This document shows positions 7,519 through 16,711 of a stretch of 64,000 nucleotides of DNA, piece after piece. The position numbers and the translations under genes are program-made. This DNA is from Rhodospirillales bacterium (GTDB taxonomy: Bacteria; Pseudomonadota; Alphaproteobacteria; Rhodospirillales; GLO-3): NCBI GenBank assembly GCA_003354135.1, contig PIVK01000007.1, positions 28,851 through 92,850 of the forward strand, in the 5' to 3' direction. The notes under the pieces were generated by a model, which made no database searches, was not told where the DNA came from, and was given only the letters and a program-made list of their open reading frames with translations. How positions within the stretch are numbered: the first letter of the stretch is position 1; each line of letters begins with the position of its first letter.

Positions 7519-8340
7519 ATGACGATTGGTATCAAGTTTTGGGGGGTCCGAGGCAGCATCGCCTGTCCTTCATCTCGGCATATCCGATACGGCGGGAACA
7601 CCAGTTGCCTTGAAGTGAACCTTGGTGGCAATTGTCTGATCCTCGACGCCGGCACTGGGATCCGCGGCTTGGGTCAGGAGTTCATGGCGCGCGGGCTCAA
7701 GGAAGCCCATCTGCTTTTGACACACACCCATTGGGACCATATTAACGGCTTTCCCTTCTTCAGCCCGGCCTACGTTCCCAATTACAGTGTGCACATCATG
7801 GCCGGCCACCTGATGGGAGGGGCCAGCGTGAAGGACGTGCTCTCTGCACAGATGGACAATCCCATGTTCCCCGTACCGCTGGAGGCCATGCTGGCGAAGC
7901 TCCGGATCGAGGATTTCAATACGGGAGATGACGTCGAAATCCTGTCCGATGTCACCATCCGCACGGCGCCCTTGAACCATCCTAACGGCGCCACCGGCTA
8001 CAGGATTGAATACGGCGGCAGGGTATTCTGCTGCGTTACCGATACCGAGCACGTTCCCGGAGAGACCGATCAGAACATCTTAGGTCTCATCGAGGGTGCG
8101 GATTTGGTGGTTTACGACAGCACCTATACGGAAGAGGAATTCCCGACCAAAATCGGTTGGGGGCATTCCACCTGGAACGAGGGAGTGCGGCTCTGCAAGC
8201 TGGCGGGAGCCAAGCGACTGGCTATTTTCCACCATGATCCCGACCATGATGATGATTTTATGGACCGTTTGGCAGGCGAGGCCAAGGCGGCCTGGGACGG
8301 GACCTTCGTCGCCAAGGAAGGCGAAGTAATCACCCTTTAA
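7519..8340 (+). CDS. Metallo-beta-lactamase-fold hydrolase
   Basis: A 273-residue single-domain MBL-fold protein. It starts with IKFWGVRGSI, typical of a bacterial MBL subfamily that includes phosphodiesterase-like enzymes. The metal-binding motif is H69-T-H71-W-D73-H74, with further ligand candidates H157 (LNHPNG), D178 (VTDTEH) and FHHDP near residue 236. Family members hydrolyse phosphodiester or ester bonds; no substrate can be assigned. ATG 7519 follows a purine-rich GGAAAAAAG. The 139-base gap upstream of it shows no obvious feature. Confidence 0.85.
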   Translation: MTIGIKFWGVRGSIACPSSRHIRYGGNTSCLEVNLGGNCLILDAGTGIRGLGQEFMARGLKEAHLLLTHTHWDHINGFPFFSPAYVPNYSVHIMAGHLMGGASVKDVLSAQMDNPMFPVPLEAMLAKLRIEDFNTGDDVEILSDVTIRTAPLNHPNGATGYRIEYGGRVFCCVTDTEHVPGETDQNILGLIEGADLVVYDSTYTEEEFPTKIGWGHSTWNEGVRLCKLAGAKRLAIFHHDPDHDDDFMDRLAGEAKAAWDGTFVAKEGEVITL

Positions 8341-8541
8341 TCCCCCTATATATCAATATGACAGGGCGGATTCGCGCGAGAATTCGGCGCCACGAAGCAG
8401 CTTCGATTTCTCACGATTCGCTCTAAATCCCCCCCCATAATTGAAAAAGCCACAGTAGCGATAACACTTGGTGGTGTACTGGTTCGGCGTGGTTCGTTAC
8501 CATTGGATCTGCGTTGGGGGTACGTGTCGGAGAACGGCCAA

Positions 8542-10938
8542 ATGGAGATCAAAAAGGCGTATTGGGGAATCCGCGAGAAACTCATCGGTATATTTGTCCT
8601 GATCAAGGTCATTCCCTTGGTCATCGTCGCCTGGATCGCTTGGGAGGCGGTCAAGAGTCTCGGCGACAACGTGACCACCAATGTCGAAGAGATGAGCGCC
8701 AGCATGCGCGACGCGGTCGCCCAAGCCGGTGATCTGGCAATCCAGGATGTCATCCGTGCCCTCGACCTCCGGTCCCGGGAAGCCATCGAGCAGAGGACCA
8801 CCGACACTGCGCAGGCCGTCGCGGCCTTCCTCTACGGTCGGAACCAGGACACCCAGTTTGCGGCCAAGATAGCGCCGGGCCGGGACGCCTACGCCGAGTT
8901 CCTGGCTTCGCGCACCCGGCCGGTGGTGCTGCATGGGCCCTGGAAACTCAAGGACGACGATTCCGGTTGGGAGCCTGTGGCTGAGTCCTCGCGGCAGACG
9001 CCTGACATTACCCCCCAGCTGTCCGACAATGAAAAGGACTTCCACTACCGCCCACCGGAGACCTGGGGCCGGCGGGTTGAAAAACCCCTCTATCTGGAAA
9101 TGGCTTTCATCGACATTCGGGGTATGGAACAGGTCAAGGTCACAGCCTCGCCGCTGGCCGACCCGGCCCATAAGAACCTGTCCCGGAAGGAAGAGACCTG
9201 GTGGAGGTCGGAAGATTTCTTCCCTGAACTTGAGGCCCTGCAGCCCGGAGAGATCTATGTCTCCGACGTCATCGGTCCCTACGTTTCCTCAAAGATTATC
9301 GGCCCCTATACGCGGGCCAAGGCCAAAAAGGCCGGGATCCCCTTTGCTCCGGAGGTGTCCGGTTATGCCGGCAAGGAGAACCCCGTCGGCAAGCGGTTCC
9401 AGGGCATCGTCCGCTGGGCGACGCCGGTTGCACGGGCCGGACAGATTGTCGGCTGGGTGACCTTGGTGTTGGATCACACCCATATCATGGGATTCACCGA
9501 CCATCTGAACCCGACGCCTGAGCGCTACACCGCCATATCAGACCCGGGATCCGGAAATTATGCCTTCATGTGGGATTACAGGGGACGCAGCATCTCCCAC
9601 CCGCGCGACTACTTCATTGTCGGCTACGACCCGGAAACCGGCGAACCTGTCATGCCGTGGCTCGGCACGGAGTTCTATGCAGACTGGCAACAGAGCGGGA
9701 AAAGCTACGCCAAGTGGCAGAAGACCGCACCCGCCTTCCACGGCCAGTCTCTAAAGAACTTACCCAACGTCTCCCTGACCAAGGCCGGAACCATCGCCTT
9801 GGATTGCCGATACCTCAGCTTTGCGCCCCAATGCGCCGGGTGGAACAACCTGACCCAAAACGGCGGCTCTGGCTCCTTCGTCATCTATTGGAGCGGCCTG
9901 TGGAAACTGACAACTGTGGCCACGATTCCCTACTATACCGGCCAGTACGGCTCGACCTCACGCGGTTTCGGCTACGTGACCATAGGGGCGAACGTTCATG
10001 AATTCTACAAGCCGGCCCGCGAGTCCGAGACACGAATCAGTGCCTTGATCACGAACCGGAATGAAGACATGAAGATGCGTCAAGACGAGACGCAATCCGA
10101 CATCCTCGCCAGCCTCAAGACCGTGGCGACCAACCTCGTGGAGTCGACGGTCTTTATGATCGTGATCGTCATCGTGATCGCCGTCATCATGGCCAATACC
10201 CTGACCCGGCGGATCACCAACATGATAGGCGGAATCGGCAAGTTCCAGGACGGCGACTTGACCTTCCGCCTGGCGATCAAGACCCAGGACGAAATGGGCC
10301 AGCTTTCCGCATCGTTCAACCGGATGGCGGAAAGCATCGGCGATCACCAAAACAATCTGGAAGGACGGGTTCAGGCCCGGACAGCCGAGTTGAATGATGA
10401 GATCGCCGAGCGAAAGAAATTGGAGCGGGAATTGCAGGCCTTGGCAAGATTCGATCATCTTACCGAACTGCCGAACCGCCGCGAATTCGACCGTCAGCTC
10501 GAACGCGCCTTGTCCCTCAGATCCCGGACCTTCTCGCAAATCGCCATCCTGTTTCTTGACATGGACGGGTTCAAGGGGGTGAATGACGAACTGGGGCACG
10601 AGGCGGGCGACCATGTGCTTAAAATCATCGCGAAGCGCCTCGAAAAATCTCTGCGGCGGGACTCCACCGCCGGGCGCGTGGGCGGAGACGAGTTCGCGCT
10701 GATCCTGGAAAGCAACGTTACTCGCGACGGCACCGTCGTGGTTGCAAAAAAGATACTTGCCGAGTTGGCGATACCCTATAGCCTCCCGAACGGAAAATCG
10801 GTCAGTTTGAGCGTCAGTATCGGCATCGCGTTCGCCCCGGACGACGGGGAGGAAACCGGGCAGCTGTTGTCCTCGGCGGATAAGGCTATGTACAAGGCGA
10901 AGAAGTCCGGGAAGAACTGTTACGTCATGGCCAGTTGA
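8542..10938 (+). CDS. Membrane sensor diguanylate cyclase (HAMP-GGDEF)
   Basis: A 798-residue protein with an N-terminal membrane segment (about residues 15-38), a large periplasmic sensor region of about 490 residues of Cache-like character, a second membrane segment (about 533-556), a HAMP domain (about 557-610), a short coiled coil and a GGDEF domain with an intact GGDEF at 714-718. It should make cyclic di-GMP on sensing a periplasmic signal. The canonical RxxD inhibitory site is absent: the aspartate before GGDEF is displaced by one residue (RRDSTAGRVGGDEF). Start ATG 8542 has GGAG upstream; TTG 8503 is an alternative. It opens a cyclic-nucleotide signalling block with the two cyclases that follow. 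Confidence 0.9.
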   Translation: MEIKKAYWGIREKLIGIFVLIKVIPLVIVAWIAWEAVKSLGDNVTTNVEEMSASMRDAVAQAGDLAIQDVIRALDLRSREAIEQRTTDTAQAVAAFLYGRNQDTQFAAKIAPGRDAYAEFLASRTRPVVLHGPWKLKDDDSGWEPVAESSRQTPDITPQLSDNEKDFHYRPPETWGRRVEKPLYLEMAFIDIRGMEQVKVTASPLADPAHKNLSRKEETWWRSEDFFPELEALQPGEIYVSDVIGPYVSSKIIGPYTRAKAKKAGIPFAPEVSGYAGKENPVGKRFQGIVRWATPVARAGQIVGWVTLVLDHTHIMGFTDHLNPTPERYTAISDPGSGNYAFMWDYRGRSISHPRDYFIVGYDPETGEPVMPWLGTEFYADWQQSGKSYAKWQKTAPAFHGQSLKNLPNVSLTKAGTIALDCRYLSFAPQCAGWNNLTQNGGSGSFVIYWSGLWKLTTVATIPYYTGQYGSTSRGFGYVTIGANVHEFYKPARESETRISALITNRNEDMKMRQDETQSDILASLKTVATNLVESTVFMIVIVIVIAVIMANTLTRRITNMIGGIGKFQDGDLTFRLAIKTQDEMGQLSASFNRMAESIGDHQNNLEGRVQARTAELNDEIAERKKLERELQALARFDHLTELPNRREFDRQLERALSLRSRTFSQIAILFLDMDGFKGVNDELGHEAGDHVLKIIAKRLEKSLRRDSTAGRVGGDEFALILESNVTRDGTVVVAKKILAELAIPYSLPNGKSVSLSVSIGIAFAPDDGEETGQLLSSADKAMYKAKKSGKNCYVMAS

Positions 10939-11316
10939 CCATCATCATGTCAAGGCGTTGACGCCCGTCTCGGGTCTTCCTTCATATGATCCCGGGGACG
11001 GCCGGAGGCTTCGGCCTTTGACAGAAGACGTTGGACGGATGTCCGTTGGGCTGCCGACAGGTGTCCGGCCAAGCCTTACCTGAATACCAATATGAAAGGC
11101 GGGCGATGGGACTGAACGCCTCCCGTCATCCGGTGCTGTCGACAAAACGCATTAAAAATCAACGGGATAACTTGCCGGAAATGGTAGGATGGAAATGAAG
11201 GATGCTGCGTCGGCACGAGCAGACCCGTCTGCCCCGGGGCCGTGTGGCTTGACGCTTTGCTTTTGGGGAGGGAGGATAAGGTCAGCAGTCAGGAAAAATG
11301 GGGTGGACACAGGGAC
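10939..11316. other. Intergenic region before the coiled-coil gene
   Basis: 378 bases without a convincing gene. A 5-bp GGCCG/CGGCC hairpin at 11000-11016 followed by TTT may be a weak terminator for the GGDEF gene. The coding frame of the next gene is open back to GTG 11242, so its start could lie inside this region. Confidence 0.35.
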
Positions 11317-11874
11317 ATGTCCGGACAACAGGACGATCCCCTGCACGCAGAACGCCATAAGGTGCACTATCTGCGCGACACGGTGCGGGCGATGCAGGAC
11401 AAACTGGACAGCGTGCGCTACCAACGCCAGTGCGCGATCCAGGAAGCCGTGTCGCTTGCCCACGAGGAAGTGATTCAACTCAAATCGACCGTCGCGGCCA
11501 TTGAGGACGAGATCATGCGGCTGCGCTTCGATGCCGAAAGCTCGGTGCAGGAGGCCCGGGTCCGGGCGGCCAACGATGTGGTGCAGCTCCAGAGGACTAT
11601 CGAGGCCTTGGACCGGAAGATGGACAACATCCGCCTTGAGAACCAGGATTCCCTGCAGCACGGCGTCTGGCTGGTCGGCGAAGAGCTCGCGCAGTTGAAA
11701 CGGACCGAGACGGCGCTGCAGGAAGAAGTCCTGGGCCTCGACGTCAAACACGCGGACACCTTGCAGGTCCTGGAACGCGGGGCCCGCGACGAACAGCAGA
11801 ACCTGGAAGAGGCGCTGGCCGCCATCCAGGTGCAGATCGAGGCGGTCGGCGGCACGGAGAATGCCGATGGATGA
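11317..11874 (+). CDS. Coiled-coil protein of unknown function, coupled to adenylate cyclase
   Basis: I do not recognise a family. From ATG 11317 the product has 185 residues and is almost wholly predicted coiled coil: regular heptads rich in Leu, Val, Ile, Glu, Arg and Gln run from about residue 20 to 170 (for example LRDTVRAMQDKL, LKSTVAAIEDEI, LQRTIEALDRKM). There is no signal peptide or membrane segment. GTG 11242 in frame would add 25 residues. Its end overlaps the start of the GAF-cyclase gene by 8 bases, so translational coupling is likely and the coiled coil may scaffold or regulate that cyclase. That role is inference. Confidence 0.65.
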   Translation: MSGQQDDPLHAERHKVHYLRDTVRAMQDKLDSVRYQRQCAIQEAVSLAHEEVIQLKSTVAAIEDEIMRLRFDAESSVQEARVRAANDVVQLQRTIEALDRKMDNIRLENQDSLQHGVWLVGEELAQLKRTETALQEEVLGLDVKHADTLQVLERGARDEQQNLEEALAAIQVQIEAVGGTENADG

Positions 11875-14170
11875 GATAGCCTGCACCGAGCCTGCCGCGG
11901 CGGTCGAGACGGAAGAGCAGAAACGCCTGCGCCAGGCCGAGATACTGCTCGACGTGTCGCGACGCGTCGCCGCCATCGACTCGCTGGACGAAATCCTGGC
12001 GACCCTGGTCGAGATGGTCTCGTGGGAATTGGGGGCCGAACGTTCGACTCTGTTCCTCAACGACGCTCAAACCGGCGAGCTGTATTCGCGGGTCGCTCAG
12101 GGCAACTTCCAGCGCGAGATCCGCATCCTCAACACGTCGGGCGTCGCCGGGCACGCTTTCAGTGAAGGCGTGCCGCTGCTGATTCATGACGCCTATAGAG
12201 ACCCGCGCTTCAACCGCACGATCGATGAACAGACCGGCTTCAAGACCCGCAGCATCCTCTGCGTGCCCATCCGCACCGTGAAGGGCGAGGTTATCGGCGT
12301 CACCCAGGCTTTGAACAAGCGGGAAGGCGAGTTCACCGAGGATGACCTCAAGCTTCTGGAGTCCATGACCACTCAGGCCGCCATCGCACTGCAGAGCACG
12401 CAATTCGTCGAACGGGTCAGAAAATCCCGTGTCCAGGAAAGGGAGTTCCTGAACGTAGTTTCGGATGTCACCTCGGAGATCGATCTCGGTGCGTTGCTGC
12501 AAAAAGTGATGGCCGAGGCGACCAAGATGCTGAGCGCCGAACGCTCAACACTGTTCCTCAATGACGCCAAGACCAACGAACTGTTCTCGCGCGTCGCCCA
12601 AGGGGGCTCGACGGACGAGATCCGTTTCCCCAACCATCTCGGCATCGCCGGCGCCGTGTTCACCTCCGGCCAGACCATCAATATCCCGTATGCCTATGCC
12701 GACCTGCGCTTCAACCCAGCCTTCGACAAGAAGACAGGCTACTTCACCCGCTCTATTCTCTGCGTCCCGGTGGTCAACAAGAATGGCAAGATGATTGGCG
12801 TCACCCAGGTGCTGAACAAACACGGAGGGGCATTTACGGACGAGGACGAATCGCGTCTCAAGGCATTCACGGCCCAGGTTTCGATCGCACTGGAGAACGC
12901 CCAGCTGTTCGAAGACGTTCAGAACATGAAGAATTACAATGAGAGCATGCTGGAAAGTATGTCCAACGCCGTGGTGACGATGGACGAGGATGGCAAGATC
13001 GTCACCTGCAATGCCGCCGGCAACCGCATCATGCAGGTCGAACCTGCGGACGTCTTGGGTAAGACCGCCGAGGAATTTTTCGCCGGTCCCAACGCCTGGG
13101 TTCTGGAGAAAATCGCCAAGGTCGACGAGACTCAGGAAGGTGACGTCTTCATGGATGCCGAAATGGCCTTCGGCCCGGAGGGCGAGGAGGAAAAGGTCTC
13201 GGTCAACGTCACTGTCCTGCCGCTCGTCAGTGCCGAGGAAAAGAAACTGGGTGCCATGGTGATGATGGAGGACATCAGTTCCGAGAAGCGAATGAAGTCC
13301 ACCATGTCGCGTTACATGGACCCGGGGCTGGCCGACCAGCTTCTGGAAGGCGACGGCGGCGAGGATATGCTGGGCGGGCGCAGTGTCGAGGCCACCATCC
13401 TGTTTTCGGACGTGCGCAGCTTCACCACCATTACCGAAACGCTCGGTGCCCAGGGAACCGTGGCGCTGCTGAACGAGTACTTCACCATCATGGTCGAATG
13501 CATCCAGCGCGAGGGCGGTATGCTGGACAAGTTCATCGGCGACGCCATCATGGCCGCCTTTGGGCTGCCGGTCGGCCACGAAGATGACCCGGACCGCGGC
13601 GTACGCGCCGGAGTCGCCATGATCAGGGAACTCTGGGAATGGAACAAAGGCCGCGAAGCCAGCGGCAAAATTCCGGTCGACATGGGGCTCGGCCTCAACA
13701 CCGGAATCATCGTTTCCGGCAATATCGGATCGCCAAAACGTATGGACTACACCATGATCGGTGACGGCGTAAACCTGGCGGCACGGTTAGAGAGCGCCTG
13801 TAAACAATATGCCGCCCGCATCCTGATCTCGGAAAATACCTGCAAGCAGCTTAAAGGCGTCTATCGGATCCGCGACATCGACCACGTGGTGGTCAAGGGC
13901 AAGACGGAACCCGTGGAAATTTACGAGGTTCTGGATTACCACACTGAAGAGTCCTTCCCCAATCTGATGGATGTGGTCGGTCATTTCCGGGAAGGACGCG
14001 CCAAGTACATCAAAGGCGATTTCGACGCCGCCATCGGCTCCTTCAACGAAACGCTGAAGGCGAACCCGGACGACAATCTGTCGCAGATCTACATCGAACG
14101 CTGCGAGCACTTGAAAGCCGAACCTCCGGGCGGAGATTGGAATGGCGTCTGGGTCATGAAGACAAAATAG
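11867..14170 (+). CDS. Class III adenylate/guanylate cyclase with GAF-GAF-PAS input
   Basis: A 767-residue soluble cyclase. Two tandem GAF domains occupy about residues 20-185 and 205-360 and share repeated phrases (ERSTLFLND, SRVAQG, RSILCVP, IGVTQ-LNK). A PAS domain (about 365-480) precedes a class III cyclase catalytic domain with metal aspartates at D515 (FSDVRSFTT) and D559 (FIGDAIMAAF) and the NIGS...MDYTMIGDGVNLAARLE segment. The tail carries a TPR-like helix pair and ends PPGGDWNGVWVMKTK. ATG 11867 has GGAG at 7 nt; ATG 11861 is two codons earlier. The substrate is probably ATP, but cGMP synthesis cannot be excluded by eye. It faces a second cyclase gene with a similar C-terminal tail. 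Confidence 0.92.
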   Translation: MDEIACTEPAAAVETEEQKRLRQAEILLDVSRRVAAIDSLDEILATLVEMVSWELGAERSTLFLNDAQTGELYSRVAQGNFQREIRILNTSGVAGHAFSEGVPLLIHDAYRDPRFNRTIDEQTGFKTRSILCVPIRTVKGEVIGVTQALNKREGEFTEDDLKLLESMTTQAAIALQSTQFVERVRKSRVQEREFLNVVSDVTSEIDLGALLQKVMAEATKMLSAERSTLFLNDAKTNELFSRVAQGGSTDEIRFPNHLGIAGAVFTSGQTINIPYAYADLRFNPAFDKKTGYFTRSILCVPVVNKNGKMIGVTQVLNKHGGAFTDEDESRLKAFTAQVSIALENAQLFEDVQNMKNYNESMLESMSNAVVTMDEDGKIVTCNAAGNRIMQVEPADVLGKTAEEFFAGPNAWVLEKIAKVDETQEGDVFMDAEMAFGPEGEEEKVSVNVTVLPLVSAEEKKLGAMVMMEDISSEKRMKSTMSRYMDPGLADQLLEGDGGEDMLGGRSVEATILFSDVRSFTTITETLGAQGTVALLNEYFTIMVECIQREGGMLDKFIGDAIMAAFGLPVGHEDDPDRGVRAGVAMIRELWEWNKGREASGKIPVDMGLGLNTGIIVSGNIGSPKRMDYTMIGDGVNLAARLESACKQYAARILISENTCKQLKGVYRIRDIDHVVVKGKTEPVEIYEVLDYHTEESFPNLMDVVGHFREGRAKYIKGDFDAAIGSFNETLKANPDDNLSQIYIERCEHLKAEPPGGDWNGVWVMKTK

Positions 14171-14309
14171 GCGGGAAGGCAACCTGGGGTTCGTGACAAA
14201 ATAACCACTCCGCCCTGCTTGTCTTTTTGTCCGTCCGCCGGTCCGGGCACCAGAAACACGGCCGAAGCGATCGTCCTCATGTATAGACGGCTGAAAATTC
14301 AGGCTGGCG

Positions 14310-16547
14310 TTATTTGGTGGTGGCGACGAAGACGCCATCCCAGCCGGCACCCGGAGGGTTCTTCCGGCAGTCGGCAATCCGCCCCGCGTAGAGGTCGTAA
14401 TAACCGGCCATGTTTAAATCGCCCATCAGGGTCCGGCAGTCACCGAGCCATTTCTCCGCCTTGTCCCAATTCTGGGCGCGGTAGGCGGCCAGCATGCCGT
14501 CATGGGCCATCTTGAGGTTCTTGAAGTAAGGCGCTTGGCCCGCCTCCTCATCGCCGAGCAAGGCGTAGAGCCGAACCGCCTCCGTCTTGCCCTTCACTTT
14601 GATGATGTCGAGCTCCAGACTCGCCAGTTCCGACGCCTGCGCCTGAGTGTTCTGCCCGATGACGATGTCGACCGCGTAGGTCTTGCATTGTCCTTCCAGG
14701 CGCGAGGCCAGGTTTACCTCGTCGCCGAGGATGGAATAGTCGAAGCGCTGATCCGACCCCACGTTGCCGACCACCACGTCACCCGAGTTGATACCTGTGC
14801 CAACCTTCAGCGGGATGTGCTTGCGCCCCTCCGCTTCCGCTTCCTTCTTGAGGCGCTCGTTCAGGGGCGCCATCTCGGCAAACATCTCCAGCGCCGACAG
14901 GCAGGCGTGCCGGGCATGGTGCTCGTCATCTATGGGAGCATTCCAGAAAGCCATGACGCAGTCGCCCATGTACTTATCGACTGTGCCGTTGCGTTTGAGG
15001 ATCACGTCGGTCAGCGGCGTCAACAGCTTGTTGATAAACCCCGTCAGACCCGCCGCATCGAACTGTTCGGAAATGGTGGTGAAACCGCGCACGTCGCAGA
15101 ACAGCATCGACATGTTGCGAGTCTCGCCGCCCAACGTCAGCTGGCTCGGGTCCTCGGCCAACTTCTCAACCATGGCCGGCGACAAGTAGTGGCCAAAGGC
15201 GTTTCGGACCTGCGCCCGTTCTTTCTCTTCGCGGGCGTAACCCGTGTAGGTGAGCAGCGTATAGAGCAGAAGAATGGAGATTGTGCCATAGACGGCGTCG
15301 ATCAGCGCCTGATGTTCAGAGAACATGTACCACGATCCATACATCGCACCGCCTGCCACACTGAAGAACAACAGCAGCGCCCACTTGGCATCCACCCAGG
15401 GCACAAGGATGATCATCAGGAGCCCACCGCCCGCGAGCAGCAGAAGTTCGGCGCCCAAGGCGTAGTTGGGCCGCGTGAGGTAGGCTTTGTGGAAGATGCT
15501 CTCCAGGAGTTGGGCATGGACTTCGACTCCGGGAATGACCTTTTCCGTCGGTGTCGAGCGGATATCCAACAGCCCTACCGCCGAGGTGCCGACGATCGCC
15601 ATCTTGCCTTTGAACAGGGCCGGGTCTGCGGTTCCGGCCAAGACGTCGACGGCGGAGACATACTTGGCCTTGTCACTCTTCGAGAAATAGGGCCACATGC
15701 GGCCCTTGTTGTCTGTCGCCACCTGAAGGCTCTTGGACACCTTGACCGCGCTGACACCGGCTTCGTCGGCCTCAATGATGACGGTGCGCCGACCGGTTGC
15801 AACACGTAGCATCTCGATCGACAGCGCGGGGTAGATGTCGCCGTCATAGATGAAGAACGCCGGCACGCGGCGCACGATGCCGTCTGGCTCCGGCGTCAGG
15901 GTGAAAAGTCCGTGACCCATGCCCGCCTTTTCAAGGATGGGTATGTTGCGCACGATGTCGGGCAGCGCGGGAAGGACCCGTTCGGGCGCGAATTTTTGTT
16001 TCTTTGGACCCCGCCAATGCACGGCGACCGACTTGCGGACCGGTGGGCCGGCCTTGATTTCGCGCTTTTCCCAGAATCCGGACTGGCCCAGGACCACCCG
16101 CTTCTTCTTGATCGTCTTGGCCATGACCGCATCGTTGCTGATCAGGCCCTTCAGCTTCGTCTGCATCGTCTCGTCCAGGCCGTAGATGGCCTCCGCCACA
16201 CTGGACGGATTCATCCGGTCGGGCTCGGCGAACACGATGTCGAAGGCCACCAGTCCGGCCCCGAGGGCGAAGGCGTTGTCGACCAACTGGGCAACCTGGG
16301 TCCGGGGCCAGGGCCACTGCCCGACTTCGGCCAGGGACTTTTCGTCGAGGTCGATGATGGTGACCGGCTTCTGCTCCGGCGGGGGGACCGGGCGAGGCTT
16401 TAGGTTTTGATAATAATCGAAGGTCTTGAGGCGCAGAAACTCGATCGGATAGGGGTCGATAATCTGAACCGCGATCAGACCGGCCAGCACTGCCACCCCG
16501 AACAGCCGGTCTATGCTGAGTGTATTTCGCAGGATCTTGCCAATCAA
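14310..16547 (-). CDS. CHASE2-domain class III adenylate cyclase
   Basis: A 745-residue membrane cyclase: N-terminal membrane segment, extracytoplasmic CHASE2 sensor (about residues 40-330, with IIDLDEKSLAEVGQWPWPR and VAFDIVFAEPD), a cluster of three hydrophobic segments, then the catalytic domain (FCDVRGFTTISE, DKYMGDCVMAF, NVGSDQRFDYSILGDEVNLASRLEG). Lys in DKYMGD and Asp in FDYS fit ATP specificity. The TTG at 16547 is chosen as start because GGGAG lies 7 nt upstream and the membrane segment follows; the open frame upstream lacks such features. It ends PPGAGWDGVFVATTK, echoing the tail of the convergent GAF cyclase. It is divergent from the type I secretion genes. Confidence 0.9.
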   Translation of the reverse strand: MIGKILRNTLSIDRLFGVAVLAGLIAVQIIDPYPIEFLRLKTFDYYQNLKPRPVPPPEQKPVTIIDLDEKSLAEVGQWPWPRTQVAQLVDNAFALGAGLVAFDIVFAEPDRMNPSSVAEAIYGLDETMQTKLKGLISNDAVMAKTIKKKRVVLGQSGFWEKREIKAGPPVRKSVAVHWRGPKKQKFAPERVLPALPDIVRNIPILEKAGMGHGLFTLTPEPDGIVRRVPAFFIYDGDIYPALSIEMLRVATGRRTVIIEADEAGVSAVKVSKSLQVATDNKGRMWPYFSKSDKAKYVSAVDVLAGTADPALFKGKMAIVGTSAVGLLDIRSTPTEKVIPGVEVHAQLLESIFHKAYLTRPNYALGAELLLLAGGGLLMIILVPWVDAKWALLLFFSVAGGAMYGSWYMFSEHQALIDAVYGTISILLLYTLLTYTGYAREEKERAQVRNAFGHYLSPAMVEKLAEDPSQLTLGGETRNMSMLFCDVRGFTTISEQFDAAGLTGFINKLLTPLTDVILKRNGTVDKYMGDCVMAFWNAPIDDEHHARHACLSALEMFAEMAPLNERLKKEAEAEGRKHIPLKVGTGINSGDVVVGNVGSDQRFDYSILGDEVNLASRLEGQCKTYAVDIVIGQNTQAQASELASLELDIIKVKGKTEAVRLYALLGDEEAGQAPYFKNLKMAHDGMLAAYRAQNWDKAEKWLGDCRTLMGDLNMAGYYDLYAGRIADCRKNPPGAGWDGVFVATTK

Positions 16548-16711
16548 GACTGCACTCCCAACACGAAAACAATAGCGCCAGTCTATCGCTCCGCCGGAGC
16601 CCCGACAAGGTCTGCGCAGCCGGAAAATTAAGGAATTATCAAGACTTGCCCCCTCTAATGCTACTTGAGGCGTTTTGCGCAAGCGGGAAGCACAGTATAT
16701 TTTATGGTCCC

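Noticed and set aside
12545..13579. 344-codon minus-strand frame opposite the GAF cyclase
   Set aside because: Composition is that of an antisense shadow (His, Gly and Val rich), with no start signal.
16548..16711. Extension of the type I secretion ABC gene upstream to 16520
   Set aside because: It would overlap the divergent cyclase start, and the added 64 residues show no conserved or hydrophobic pattern.
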